Shown: positions 46,710 to 56,042 of the stretch, piece after piece
Layout: the number at the start of each line of letters is the position of its first letter
Numbering within the stretch: position 1 is the stretch's first letter
NCBI RefSeq assembly: GCF_003023845.1
Contig: NZ_PYFT01000001.1
Location: forward strand, 1,178,001 to 1,242,000
DNA from: Adhaeribacter arboris
GTDB taxonomy: Bacteria; Bacteroidota; Bacteroidia; Cytophagales; Hymenobacteraceae
Direction: 5' to 3'
DNA length: 64,000 nt
Made by a program: the position numbers and the translations under genes
The notes under the pieces: generated by a model
Seen by the model: only the letters and a program-made list of their open reading frames with translations
Databases searched by the model: none
Told to the model about the DNA's origin: nothing

Positions 46710-47531
46710 TTAAAAGAAGAACATGGGATCGGGGTAAATAAATTCGTATGCAAGGGCAACTTTTAATTTTTCGTTACTGATTATTTTAAATTGGGGCGTT
46801 TCTGTAGCAGCAAATTGAGGCGGGGTTAAGCCCAAATTTTTGGCGACGGCGGTATAAAATTCATTTCTGGAAGGATGTTTATCCGTCACGGCATTATATA
46901 CTTCGTGGTGCGGAGTCGGATTTTGAATCAGCTTAGCGCATAACTGTAAGCAATCTTCTAAGTGAATTAAATTAACCGGCGCCTCAGGTTGAGGTACTTC
47001 TGTTTTTCCGGCTAAAAAACGCCCCGGATGGCGGTTGCCGCCCACTAAGCCCCCGAAGCGCAAAATAATTGTTTTGTAACCAGAACTGTTCTGCATTAGG
47101 TTTTCAGCCTGGTATAACGGACTTTCCTTTAGTATTACTGCCGGATCATTTTCTTTTACCGTTCCATTCACTTCGCGGTATACGGAAGTAGAAGAAATAA
47201 ACAAAACCTTTTTAACCGATGATTGCCGCAAAGCCGAAGTTAATAATTGGATTTGCGGAAGGTAAAGCGCTTCGCCTCCGGCCCTAAGCCGGGGAGGAAA
47301 ACTAATAATCAGGCAATCGGCTTTCAGAAAATCCGCTAAATATAAAGCATCCGGGTTAGCGGAAAGATTTATGAGAAATGGCTGAATATTTTTCTGGCGT
47401 AATAATTCTAGTTTTTCGGGGGAGGTAGTAGAGCCCTTCACCTGGTAACCACTAGATACCAATCGTTCAGCTAAAGGTAAGCCTAACCAGCCACAGCCTA
47501 AAATACTCACCCGGTTCCATGTATTATTCAT
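46710..47531 (-). CDS. NAD(P)-dependent epimerase/SDR-like protein (YeeZ type)
   Basis: A 273-aa extended SDR-like protein. It has the Rossmann motif SILGCGWLGLPLAERLVSSG, the segment VKKVLFISSTSVY, and ends in a short substrate domain. The usual Y-x3-K pair is not evident, as in YeeZ-type proteins. Its function is uncertain. It lies upstream of and close to the HI0933-like gene, in the same direction, and could form a small operon with it. Confidence 0.85.
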   Translation of the reverse strand: MNNTWNRVSILGCGWLGLPLAERLVSSGYQVKGSTTSPEKLELLRQKNIQPFLINLSANPDALYLADFLKADCLIISFPPRLRAGGEALYLPQIQLLTSALRQSSVKKVLFISSTSVYREVNGTVKENDPAVILKESPLYQAENLMQNSSGYKTIILRFGGLVGGNRHPGRFLAGKTEVPQPEAPVNLIHLEDCLQLCAKLIQNPTPHHEVYNAVTDKHPSRNEFYTAVAKNLGLTPPQFAATETPQFKIISNEKLKVALAYEFIYPDPMFFF

Positions 47532-47602
47532 AAAAAGCTTTTCCGCGCAAAAGTAGAGAAATAATATGCCGGAGAAAAAACTTTTAATGAACTAATACAC
47601 AA

Positions 47603-48055
47603 TTAAACCACGGCTACCATGGGCTCTTCCTCTTCCTGGTTGCGGGTTTCCCAGCTCCGGAAGCGCGTAAGTTCACTTTGGAAAGTTGTTACGAACCAGG
47701 CAATTACGCTTAAATCATCGGAATATCCTATGAGCGGCAAAAAATCGGGAATGATATCAATGGGCATAACCAGGTATAGCAAAGTGGCGAGCCCCAGCAC
47801 TAAGGCCCGAGTAGGAATTTGCCGGTAAGAACCATTCGCGTAGGCCCGCACTAAACGAAAAAAGGTAAAAAAAACTTCTTTAATCTGCGCAAAACCGCTT
47901 TGGGAGCTTTTAACGTCCACTAATTTATCGTAAGCTTCTTTTAATAGTAAACCAATTTTTACCGGTTTGCCCAGTAGGGCAGAGGCCCGCTTTACTAACA
48001 TATGAAAAATAGCTTTTTTCGAAATTTCTAAACCTTTATCCGTTAATTTACTCAT
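47603..48055 (-). CDS. YkvA/DUF1232 family protein
   Basis: A 150-aa protein with the DUF1232 core. The signature is LPIDIIPDFLPLIGYSDDLSV preceded by a hydrophobic helix (LGLATLLYLVM), giving one or two short membrane segments. The N-terminal 50 residues are basic and helical. Function unknown; many genomes carry one or more copies, sometimes in stress or envelope contexts. It is followed by the SDR gene on the same strand. Confidence 0.87.
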   Translation of the reverse strand: MSKLTDKGLEISKKAIFHMLVKRASALLGKPVKIGLLLKEAYDKLVDVKSSQSGFAQIKEVFFTFFRLVRAYANGSYRQIPTRALVLGLATLLYLVMPIDIIPDFLPLIGYSDDLSVIAWFVTTFQSELTRFRSWETRNQEEEEPMVAVV

Positions 48056-48193
48056 GTTGCTTTTAAGTTATTTTAGTGGTTTATACGGAAAAAATTTACA
48101 TTCAGGTAGCAACAATTCTCTATTGATTTATACTTTTACCCGTTCATGTATTCTTGCAAATATATCCTTTCTGATAAATAAAATTAGAAAATC

Positions 48194-48712
48194 ATGATAG
48201 CAAAAGCTTCTATTGCCGAACTAGCACCTTTTTACCATCGTTACCTCCAGCAAATTCCGGAAGGAGATATCTTGGTACGATTGCAAGAACAGGCCGATGA
48301 ATTAAAAAAAATGTTGACTCCACTTCTGCCGGAAAAACAAAACTATGCCTACGATGCGGGAAAATGGACGGTTAAAGAATTGTTTGGTCACATGATTGAT
48401 ACCGAACGCATAATGGCTTACCGGACGCTCTGCATTGCCCGCGGCGAAGAACAATCGTTACCTGGGTTCGAGGAAAATGCCTACGTAGCCAATGCTCAAT
48501 TCAGTAAACGGGAGTGGAGCAGCTTGCTCCAGGAGTATCAATGGCAACGGCAAGCCAATATTATTTTATTCGAGAGTTTCGATGAAACTACCTTGCCCAG
48601 AACCGGCACCGCCAACAACAACCCCGCTACCGTAAGGGGATTAATTACCGTTATTGCGGCGCATGAATTTCACCACGTACAAATCTTAAAAGAACGTTAT
48701 CGTTTAAAGTAA
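48194..48712 (+). CDS. DinB-family protein
   Basis: A 172-aa DinB/YfiT-like four-helix bundle. The metal-site histidines are in ELFGHMIDTERI and AAHEFHHVQIL, spaced as in DinB-like metal-dependent enzymes. Members include thiol S-transferases and stress proteins; the true reaction is unknown. It is a single gene, divergent from the YkvA-like gene. Confidence 0.88.
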   Translation: MIAKASIAELAPFYHRYLQQIPEGDILVRLQEQADELKKMLTPLLPEKQNYAYDAGKWTVKELFGHMIDTERIMAYRTLCIARGEEQSLPGFEENAYVANAQFSKREWSSLLQEYQWQRQANIILFESFDETTLPRTGTANNNPATVRGLITVIAAHEFHHVQILKERYRLK

Positions 48713-48870
48713 AACCTGGTGCTTCTTCGCCCAATTAGAAATTTGAATTAAAATGGATGCCACATAATTACTCCCATTTACTTCATCAGGTAAGACTTGA
48801 TCTAAAAACTAAGTTGGAAGGGTACGAAATTATATTTCGGGAATAGTAGCGTTAGAATAAGCGACAAAAC

Positions 48871-49362
48871 TTATAAAAATAGAACCATTTGTTCTTCGTG
48901 GTAGTAAATACCCGCCGCAGTTTTAATAGCATTTTTTTCGTGGGAAAAAGGCTCAAATCCAAAGCTGCTGTATAATTTTTTAGCTTTTATGTTACTGGCG
49001 ATTACGGTAAGATATACTTGCTCCAATCCAGGTATTTGCCGGGCCCGGTTTAGGGTGTTTTGAATAAGAGTTTTACCAATTCCTTTGCCCGCAAAGTGAT
49101 TGCTCACGTACATCCGGTAGAGTAAAGCTTTATGGCGCATGTTCCGGGACGTATCGCGCTCGAAACTAACGACTCCCATTAATTCTTCTTGTTCGGTAAC
49201 GGCTGCCAGGGTAAAACTTTCCGCAGTGCCTTCCGTCGGGAAATAAGCCCATCTTTCATCGCTGGGGCTGGTGCGAAAACAATCGGGATGGTCGCGCAAG
49301 CCTTGCAGAAAGAAATTTTTATAGTTTAAGGAGTGACTGGCGGTTAACTCAATAATTTGCAT
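48871..49362 (-). CDS. GNAT-family N-acetyltransferase
   Basis: A 163-aa GNAT enzyme. Acetyl-CoA motif A is visible in MYVSNHFAGKGIGKTLIQNTL, and motif B in NIKAKKLYSSFGFEPF. The start at 49362 (MQIIELTASH) gives the common family N-terminus; a frame open further upstream adds a Cys-rich unlikely extension. The acceptor substrate is unknown. It is monocistronic. Confidence 0.87.
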   Translation of the reverse strand: MQIIELTASHSLNYKNFFLQGLRDHPDCFRTSPSDERWAYFPTEGTAESFTLAAVTEQEELMGVVSFERDTSRNMRHKALLYRMYVSNHFAGKGIGKTLIQNTLNRARQIPGLEQVYLTVIASNIKAKKLYSSFGFEPFSHEKNAIKTAAGIYYHEEQMVLFL

Positions 49363-49597
49363 GATTTTACTTTGCTCATAAGAGTAAATACTAATTTGCC
49401 TTAAAACAAAAAACTTGAAGACTATTTTTCTACGAATTAGGCAGCAAATAATTTCAGAACAGCGCCCCGCTAAATGAAAGTTTAGCAAGAATGCAGTAGA
49501 AATTTAGATCAAAAAGGTTTTCCGCTAAAGAATACCTGCCGCTTAAATAATATGGCCCACTCCGCGCTAGCAGAGCAGGCCAATTAATGCGTTTAAT

Positions 49598-50977
49598 CTA
49601 TAAAAGTTCGTTGGCTAAGTTAGCTAACTCCGACCGCTCTCCTTTCAGTAATGTTATATGGGCATATAGCGGATGGTTTTTGGCTTTATCAATTAAATAA
49701 GACAAACCGTTACTTTGCGTATCTAAGTAAGGAGTATCAATCTGATAAATATCACCGGTAAACACAATTTTTGTATTTTCGCCGGCCCGCGTTATTATAG
49801 TTTTAATTTCGTGCGGCGTAAGATTCTGCGCTTCGTCGACGATAAAGAAAATGTTCGATAAACTCCGGCCCCGAATATAAGCCAGAGGAGTAATAACTAG
49901 TTTCTCCTGCTCCGTTAACTCTTTTAATTTCTGGTGCTCTTTACTCGTTTCTACAAATTGGTTCTGAATAAATTTAAGATTATCCCAGAGCGGCTCCATG
50001 TAGGGATTTATTTTCGACTTAATATCCCCGGGTAAAAAGCCAATATCACGGTTACTTAACGGCACAATAGGGCGCGCCAGGTAAATTTGCTTGTAGTTGC
50101 GGCGTTGCTCAATGGCGCCGGCCAGCGTTAACAAAGTTTTACCCGTACCGGCTACTCCTTGTATGGTTACCAGTTTTACCATTGGGTTCATGATAGCGTG
50201 CAAAGCAAAAGCTTGTTCGGCATTGCGCGGCTTTATACCATAACCCGTTAATTTATCTACCCGCTCTAAACGCCGCTCCACCGGATTGAAATAGGCTAGA
50301 ACCGAATTTTTAAAACTCTTTAGAATGTAATAATGATTATCCTGGGGCTCTTGCTTTAAAATTTCCAGATTAGAGGATACCCCGGTTTCGTATAATTCAT
50401 TAATTAAACTGGCCGGAACATTTTCTAAGCGATCCAAGCCCGTATACAAAGCATTTACATTTTGCACCTTGCCGGTTTCATAATCTTCGGCGGGCAAATT
50501 CAAAGCGCGGGCCTTTAAGCGCAGGTTAATGTCTTTGGTAACCAGTATTACTTTGCTATCGGGTCGTTCGTGCTGTAACTGCAACGCCGAATTTAAAATC
50601 TTATGGTCGGCCTTACGTTCATTAAATACTTTCTCGGCATCTACCGGCGAGTCGTGGGTCATTAATACCCGGAAGTTACCTTTATTCTTGCCTTTGAGCG
50701 GCAACCAGTCCTGAAGCTTATTTTCGTGCGAAAGTTGGTCGATAAAGCGAATAAATTCCCGGGCTTCAAAATTTTTAATGTCGTTTCCTTTTTTAAAATT
50801 GTCGAGTTCTTCTAAAACGGTAATCGGAATAGCGACATCGTTTTCTTCAAAATGTTCCACGGCACTGTGGTCGTAGAGAATAACAGAGGTGTCCAGCACA
50901 AAAATTTTCTTGATTTTGGGAGGCGTTTCGGTTTTTTTACGGGCAGGAGCTCTTTTTGCTTTTTGGGTTTCAGTCAT
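49598..50977 (-). CDS. PhoH-family protein with N-terminal PIN domain
   Basis: A 459-aa PIN-PhoH fusion (PhoH2 type). The PIN nuclease covers residues 25-160 (IFVLDTSVILYDH, VILVTKDINLRLKA). The PhoH ATPase spans about residues 235-459, with Walker A TIQGVAGTGKTLLTL and Walker B IFFIVDEAQNLTPHE. PhoH2 proteins are ATP-dependent RNA helicase-nucleases. I chose the ATG at 50977 (MTETQK) because the longer frame would begin with GTG two codons upstream. No upstream antitoxin-like gene is present. Confidence 0.92.
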   Translation of the reverse strand: MTETQKAKRAPARKKTETPPKIKKIFVLDTSVILYDHSAVEHFEENDVAIPITVLEELDNFKKGNDIKNFEAREFIRFIDQLSHENKLQDWLPLKGKNKGNFRVLMTHDSPVDAEKVFNERKADHKILNSALQLQHERPDSKVILVTKDINLRLKARALNLPAEDYETGKVQNVNALYTGLDRLENVPASLINELYETGVSSNLEILKQEPQDNHYYILKSFKNSVLAYFNPVERRLERVDKLTGYGIKPRNAEQAFALHAIMNPMVKLVTIQGVAGTGKTLLTLAGAIEQRRNYKQIYLARPIVPLSNRDIGFLPGDIKSKINPYMEPLWDNLKFIQNQFVETSKEHQKLKELTEQEKLVITPLAYIRGRSLSNIFFIVDEAQNLTPHEIKTIITRAGENTKIVFTGDIYQIDTPYLDTQSNGLSYLIDKAKNHPLYAHITLLKGERSELANLANELL

Positions 50978-51376
50978 ATGCACAGAGTAATCGTTTGAAA
51001 GAGTAATTCTATTGGTAGTTTAGCTAATGTCAGGCGCAACTCCTAGCAAGTGAGCCGGATTATTTCTACGCAACGCTTGTTAAAACAGGCACTGCTCCGG
51101 AAAGTTTTTACGGGAAAAGTAGTTAAAATTCTGTTTGCCAGATAGGTACCCGATTATAGCTTTTAAAATTTAAATTTTTAGAAACAGGTAACTTAAAAGT
51201 TAAAGAATTGTTTAAAAGGAAAAGGTTTGTAGTAAAGAAATACTTTTACTAATACCGCTATAGTAGTTCAATAAATAAAGTACCAGTTCGTTTAAAATAG
51301 GTTGATTGTTTTTTGAATGAAAAATTTTCCTACATTTAAATAGACAGCAAGCAATTATACATTAAGTAAAATCAGC
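50978..51376. other. Intergenic region between divergent PhoH and MORN-like genes
   Basis: About 400 bp. A promoter-like pair for the plus-strand gene lies at TTTG 51312-51315 and TACATTTA 51331-51338 (15-bp spacer, shorter than usual). No gene or strong hairpin is seen. Confidence 0.4.
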
Positions 51377-51910
51377 ATGAAATTATTACTTCGGTTAGGG
51401 CTGCTGCTGGTGCTCGGGATAGCCACAAAACCAGCAGCGGAAGCGCAGGTATTAAAAAATATTTTTGGCAAAAATAAGACAAACAAAGAAAAGGAACACG
51501 TTGGCCGTTGGCAGTACAAAGAAGACAAGGAAAATCCGGGTCAAATAACGAGTAAAGGTAGATTCAAGAATGGGAAGCAAGTAAAAAAATGGAAATATTT
51601 TTACCCGAATGGTCAGATTTATCTCATCGAAAAATACGATTCTAAAAAGGACTTCCGGATTTTAAATGCTACTTATTACCATACCAACGGTAAAATAGCG
51701 CACACCGGCAAAGCCGTACAAGAAAACACCGAAAAAAAGATTCATTATTATTGGATTGGCGATTGGAAGTACTACAACGAAGACGGCACTCTGCGCAAAA
51801 CGGTAATTTATGAAGCTGGTTGGCCGGTTAAAGCTATTTTCCCGGACGGCCACGAAGAGAAAGAAACGGCCGAACGGTATCAATCTGGTCCACAATTGCA
51901 ATCGTTATAG
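51377..51910 (+). CDS. Secreted YwqK/MORN-repeat-like protein
   Basis: A 177-aa exported protein with a signal peptide (LLLRLGLLLVLGIATKPAAEA). The mature part has MORN-like beta-hairpin repeats, with GRFKNGKQVKKWKYFYPNGQ, YYHTNGKIAHTGK and GDWKYYNEDGTLRKTVIYE. Such proteins are annotated as YwqK-family antitoxins by distant similarity, but a toxin partner is not visible. Its role in the envelope is unknown. A strong terminator follows. Confidence 0.85.
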   Translation: MKLLLRLGLLLVLGIATKPAAEAQVLKNIFGKNKTNKEKEHVGRWQYKEDKENPGQITSKGRFKNGKQVKKWKYFYPNGQIYLIEKYDSKKDFRILNATYYHTNGKIAHTGKAVQENTEKKIHYYWIGDWKYYNEDGTLRKTVIYEAGWPVKAIFPDGHEEKETAERYQSGPQLQSL

Positions 51911-51949
51911 TTTTACCTCCCGCCTTCAACTTTTCCAAGTAGCTTTATA

Positions 51950-52010
51950 ATAATTTTTAGCCCGTGTTGATTGAAAATAACTTTATCAATCAACACGGGC
52001 TAAAAATTAT
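51950..52010. terminator. Bidirectional terminator with 25-bp perfect stem
   Basis: The arms at 51950-51974 and 51986-52010 are exact reverse complements (25 bp, ending ttagcccgtgttgattga), with an 11-nt loop. It lies between convergent genes, the MORN-like and AlbA_2-like, and would terminate both. Confidence 0.9.
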
Positions 52011-52069
52011 AGTTTAGAAGCACAATACGGTATCAAACTAGCAGTCACCAACTAAAAAATTTTAATAAT

Positions 52070-52699
52070 CTACCTTAAGGTATAATAATCTTCTTCTTCT
52101 TTATCGTGTAATCGCAGATAACCGTGCAGCACCAATTTTACCAGTATGCGGTACGCCCGGCGTCGCGGAATATGGGCCAACTTCATAAATTGAGGAAGCG
52201 TTATGCGCCGGTTGGTTTTTAAGAATTCTACTATTTGATAATCAGGTTCATCGAGGTTTAACGGTCGGGCAGCATCGGTTAGAGCTATTTCGGAACGGGT
52301 GGTGGTACTTGCCCTTTTACTCGTTTGCACACTTTCGTCTTTCACCCGCACGTAACCGCGCCAATCATCGTCTTTTACTTTAGCCAGGTGAGGCTTAATA
52401 GAACTTTCCGGTATAATTACTTCCAGCACCAGCCTTTTTTCGTGCTCAATTTCGTTGTAATTTAACGAGAGCGGGGGATCGCAGTAAAACTGAGCGGCTA
52501 GTTGTAAGGTATGTTTCTCTTCTTCCGGATCAATACCTACGATAGAACCGTTATCCTGCACGCCCACCAATATTATGCCGCCCCGGGTATTAGCAAAAGA
52601 AACTAAGGTACGGGCAATTTTATCCGGGTGCTTTATGGTTTTCTTAAAATCCAACTGCTCATTTTCCCCATTAGCAATTAAACGTAAGAGGTCGTGCAT
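52070..52699 (-). CDS. AlbA_2 (Schlafen-like) domain protein with winged-helix C-terminus
   Basis: A 209-aa protein. An N-terminal AlbA_2/Schlafen-like ATP-binding fold is seen in NEQLDFKKTIKHPDKIARTL and VSFANTRGGIILVGVQDNG. The C-terminus is a winged-helix-like segment with YQIVEFLKTNRRITLPQFMK and HIPRRRAYRILVKL. The family occurs in transcription regulators and anti-phage systems. This copy stands alone. Confidence 0.88.
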   Translation of the reverse strand: MHDLLRLIANGENEQLDFKKTIKHPDKIARTLVSFANTRGGIILVGVQDNGSIVGIDPEEEKHTLQLAAQFYCDPPLSLNYNEIEHEKRLVLEVIIPESSIKPHLAKVKDDDWRGYVRVKDESVQTSKRASTTTRSEIALTDAARPLNLDEPDYQIVEFLKTNRRITLPQFMKLAHIPRRRAYRILVKLVLHGYLRLHDKEEEDYYTLR

Positions 52700-52870
52700 A
52701 TTTGTAATTCTGTTCTCTATCTGAATAACAGTATTACCTTAAGCTTAGTTTTCTTACTTACTATACTTTTAAGAAGCTATAAGAACTTAACCTGCTTCAT
52801 TTAGTTCAGGAATAAGCTTTAAAATTGAACTATAAATTTTTAATTTTTAAACAGAAAGCTTTAAAAGCAA

Positions 52871-52895
52871 AAAAGCGGGTATTAAACCCGCTTTT
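52871..52895 (-). terminator. Terminator of the DUF3127 gene
   Basis: aaaagcgggt (52871-52880) and acccgctttt (52886-52895) form a 10-bp stem with a 5-nt loop. It lies 25 bp beyond the stop of the minus-strand gene. Confidence 0.88.
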
Positions 52896-52919
52896 ACAAA
52901 TATATAGCTGATTTTAGCC

Positions 52920-53303
52920 TTAAAAAGGCAAATCGTTATCAATCTCTTCGGTTAAGAATGGGCTATTAGTGGCTGGTTGTTGCGCACGACTGCTGTTATT
53001 TCCGCCGCTATTAACTGGGGCAGCGCCAGCACTTTCGATGCGCCAGGCTTGCAGATTCGTAAAATACATGGTGGTACCGTTTTTAGTAAAAGGCTTACCC
53101 GAAAGATTAAAATTTACTTTTACTTCATCGCCAATTTTAAACTGATCAATCACATTGCATTTATCCTGCGTTAGTTGAAACTTAACGTGCTGCGTAAAAG
53201 AACCATCCGGAATTTCCAGCACAAATTCGCGCTTGCGAAATTTATCGCTTACCTGAACTTCATCGAATATTTCGTGTAATCTTCCTTGAACATCAAAAGA
53301 CAT
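52920..53303 (-). CDS. DUF3127 OB-fold protein
   Basis: A 127-aa DUF3127 protein, a Bacteroidota family with OB-fold-like beta pattern (SFDVQGRLHEIFDEVQV, FTQHVKFQLTQDKCNVIDQF). The C-terminal 30 residues are low-complexity and end in an acidic tip, DNDLPF, which resembles the protein-docking tails of SSB proteins. That suggests a nucleic-acid-binding role, but no function has been proven to my knowledge. It is transcribed divergently from the isoaspartyl peptidase gene. Confidence 0.85.
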   Translation of the reverse strand: MSFDVQGRLHEIFDEVQVSDKFRKREFVLEIPDGSFTQHVKFQLTQDKCNVIDQFKIGDEVKVNFNLSGKPFTKNGTTMYFTNLQAWRIESAGAAPVNSGGNNSSRAQQPATNSPFLTEEIDNDLPF

Positions 53304-53497
53304 AATACCTGATTTTATAAATGAAAAAAATAAATACCTATCACAAATATACGTATTTAGTAGTGGAAAACTTGCTTTCGACCGGATTATTTCCGGTTAA
53401 TTTAAGGCTACTAATTTTAGTTTTTTATACCCGTACCCACGTATTGATATGCCTAAACTACGTACTAGTTGATTTACTTTTTAGAATTTATTTGCTT

Positions 53498-54433
53498 ATG
53501 AATCCAATTGCCATTGCTATTCACGGGGGAGCCGGCACTATTTTACGCGCTCTCATGACGGATGAAAAAGAGAAAGCTTATTCCCAAGCATTACAAGAGG
53601 CGGTAGAAAGAGGTCACCGGATTCTGGAAAAAGGGGAAAGCGCATTAAAAGCGGTAGAGGAGACTGTGCGTCAACTGGAGGATTGCATTTTGTTTAACGC
53701 CGGTCGCGGGTCGGTATTTACGCACGAAGGGCAGCACGAAATGGATGCCGCTATTATGTGCGGGACAACCGGAATGGCGGGAGCGGTAGCCGGGGTACGC
53801 CGGGTTCGTAATCCTATTTCTTTAGCCACGGCCGTTATGCAGCATTCGGAGCATGTTTTATTATCCGGAGAAGGCGCTGAGACCTTTGGCCGGAAGGTAG
53901 GAGCTGCTTTTGAACCCGACGACTATTTCTTTGATGCTAACCGGTACGAACAGTGGCAAGCCGCCAAGGCCGAAGATACCGTACTTCTAGATCATAATGC
54001 CTCCTATCTGACAGATAAAAAGTTTGGCACCGTGGGAGCCGTAGCTTTAGATGTTGCCGGCAATCTGGCGGCGGCCACTTCTACGGGCGGCATGACGAAT
54101 AAAAAATTCAATAGAATAGGCGATTCGCCCATCATAGGAGCAGGAACTTATGCCCATAACGCTACTTGTGCCATTTCCTGTACGGGCCACGGCGAATACT
54201 TTATGCGGGCTGTCGTGGCCTATGATGTTTCTTGTTTAATTGAATACAAGGGTATGACGCTGGCCGAAGCTTGCCATTACGTAGTGCAGAATAAATTAAA
54301 AAAACAAGGCGGCGAAGGCGGGCTTATTGCATTAAACACCCAAGGCGAAATAATCCTATCTTTTAACTCGGAGGGTATGTACCGCGCCAGCAAACGCAAC
54401 AACGAACCTATTTACGTGGGGATTTATGAGTAA
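53498..54433 (+). CDS. iaaA: Isoaspartyl peptidase/L-asparaginase (Ntn hydrolase)
   Basis: A 311-aa plant-type asparaginase that self-cleaves into alpha and beta subunits. The nucleophile is T178 in KKFGTVGAVALD, matching T179 of E. coli IaaA. The substrate strand is GDSPIIGAGTYA. Its precursor start is IAIHGGAGT (residues 5-13). It cleaves beta-aspartyl dipeptides, including beta-Asp-Arg from cyanophycin breakdown. The frame stays open 59 codons upstream, but that stretch is not conserved, and MNPIAIAIHGGAGT is the family start. A cyanophycinase gene faces it, convergent. Confidence 0.93.
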   Translation: MNPIAIAIHGGAGTILRALMTDEKEKAYSQALQEAVERGHRILEKGESALKAVEETVRQLEDCILFNAGRGSVFTHEGQHEMDAAIMCGTTGMAGAVAGVRRVRNPISLATAVMQHSEHVLLSGEGAETFGRKVGAAFEPDDYFFDANRYEQWQAAKAEDTVLLDHNASYLTDKKFGTVGAVALDVAGNLAAATSTGGMTNKKFNRIGDSPIIGAGTYAHNATCAISCTGHGEYFMRAVVAYDVSCLIEYKGMTLAEACHYVVQNKLKKQGGEGGLIALNTQGEIILSFNSEGMYRASKRNNEPIYVGIYE

Positions 54434-54436
54434 TTT

Positions 54437-54673
54437 AATTTTGAATGAGTGGATGAGTGGATGTTGAATGAGTGAATAAAAAGTTTTGTGAAGGGAGAAA
54501 GGAATAATTCGTAAAAAAAAACTTTTTAGGTTTCAAATTATCTTTCAGGAGAATGAGTAAAATATTGCTCATCAAATTAATCATTGATAAAATTTATATT
54601 CTCTCATTCCTATATTATCTCCTAATCTAAAAATTCACTCATTCAACATCCACTCATCCACTCATTCAAAATT
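54437..54673. repeat. 41-bp perfect inverted repeat built from GAATGAGTGGAT units
   Basis: Arms at 54437-54477 and 54633-54673 are exact reverse complements (41 bp), with a 155-bp spacer. Each arm is itself made of short direct repeats (ttgaatgag, ggatgagtgg). The region lies between the convergent isoaspartyl peptidase and cyanophycinase genes, and the right side continues as degenerate CATTCA units to within a few bases of the cyanophycinase stop. Confidence 0.93.
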
Positions 54674-54696
54674 CACTCATTCCAACATTCAATCAT

Positions 54697-55605
54697 TCAT
54701 TTAGGCGAAAGATTATCTAAAATATCCTGTACGTGGCGCTGGTGGGTTTCGGCATCTTTATAAAATTCGCGTAAGTATATATCATACACATTGCCTTTAG
54801 CCAGAACATGCATGATAATATTTTCGATAGACAAAGGCTCGCCGCGGTTTGCTTCATGGGCATTGTTGTACCCGATACGATAACCATCTACAATAATTAC
54901 CAAGTTAGAGCCAATAGTTTCTATCAAATTACCTTTGGTTATTAATACTCCCGTGTCTTCGCCCAGCCCAATCCCAATTTTGCGCGTATGCAGGGCTACT
55001 GCTTCCATTAATCGACCAAAACGGCCCCGCTTCACAAAATGCGAATCAATAATCACATTTGGTAAAAAGCTTAAACCATGGTCTAATTTAACGGTGCCTT
55101 TCATTAAAGCTTCAAAGCTGCTGCCGCGCCTAATCATGATACCCGACATGGCCATAGCCCCCGCACTGGTACCCGCCAATACAAAGGATTCTTCTTGCTG
55201 GTAACGCTGCTTGCAGATCTCCAGAAATTCTGTATTGGCAAACATTCGCGTTAAACGGGCCTGATCGCCCCCCGAAAACAAGATACCATCGGCTTGGCGT
55301 AAACGCTCTAAGTAAATGGGCAAATCAGTTTCGGGCGGCGTTCGGATGTGCATTAAACCTACATTGGTAATGTTCAAAATACCAAAAGCTTTCTGATAAA
55401 CATGGCCCACTTCTTCCGGAATCATGGAGGCGGTAGTAATTACTTCAATGCGCGGATTAGTTTTGCCTAGTTCCGCGGAAAATCGCTTTAAAATGCCCAG
55501 TTCAAAAAAATTAAGGTAATATTTTCGCTTCGTTCGCGGGTTAGGATAGGTACCCTTATCTTCGTTGCCGCCAATGGCAATAATTTTTCCTTTGGGTGTA
55601 TTCAC
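54697..55605 (-). CDS. cphB: Cyanophycinase (peptidase S51)
   Basis: A 302-aa S51 serine peptidase. The nucleophile elbow is AGTSAGAMAMSG (S147), and an acidic and substrate loop is FSGGDQARLTR. Cyanophycinases release beta-Asp-Arg dipeptides from multi-L-arginyl-poly-L-aspartate. It is slightly longer than Synechocystis CphB (about 270 aa). The convergent gene encodes an isoaspartyl peptidase that would finish the dipeptide breakdown. No cyanophycin synthetase (cphA) is inside this window. Confidence 0.92.
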   Translation of the reverse strand: MNTPKGKIIAIGGNEDKGTYPNPRTKRKYYLNFFELGILKRFSAELGKTNPRIEVITTASMIPEEVGHVYQKAFGILNITNVGLMHIRTPPETDLPIYLERLRQADGILFSGGDQARLTRMFANTEFLEICKQRYQQEESFVLAGTSAGAMAMSGIMIRRGSSFEALMKGTVKLDHGLSFLPNVIIDSHFVKRGRFGRLMEAVALHTRKIGIGLGEDTGVLITKGNLIETIGSNLVIIVDGYRIGYNNAHEANRGEPLSIENIIMHVLAKGNVYDIYLREFYKDAETHQRHVQDILDNLSPK

Positions 55606-56042
55606 TGGTATTTTGTTATTCTGCTTTTATTAAGATTCTCTTCTGCTTAAGCCCGATATAATCTATTAATTAACCGTGTATGCAAAGTAAGTACTTTTGG
55701 TTACAACGTACACCATTTACCTAAGCATACCGTCTACCGAACCAGGCATTTCGCTTGTATAATTACAGATGAAAATAAAAAAGATATTGCCTTAAACTTA
55801 CTTATTCCTCCAACCTATTGACACTTTTTAAGCTTTTTTTATAGATGATGTGATTTTCTGATTTTGTTGATAGGAGCTTTTATATGCGTATATAAAATTA
55901 AAATTTTCTATATCCGGGTTACCTAATAATGCCTAAAAATGAAAGATTAATATAAATTTTTATAATAAACCTTCCGGGTAGGGGAGGCGTATAGAGGTAA
56001 ACACATTTAATAAGTTATATTCTCAACTAAAATATAGAAACT
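55606..56042. other. Intergenic region upstream of cphB and the DUF892 gene
   Basis: About 440 bp between divergent genes. It contains a near-palindromic ttttatatgcgtatataaa block around 55878-55899, and the promoter of the DUF892 gene may lie after a GC-rich patch (gggtaggggaggcgta). No gene is seen. Confidence 0.4.

Noticed and set aside
53321-53497. Extended N-terminus of the isoaspartyl peptidase
   Set aside because: The 59 extra residues are not family-like and overlap the divergent promoter; the conserved start is at 53498.
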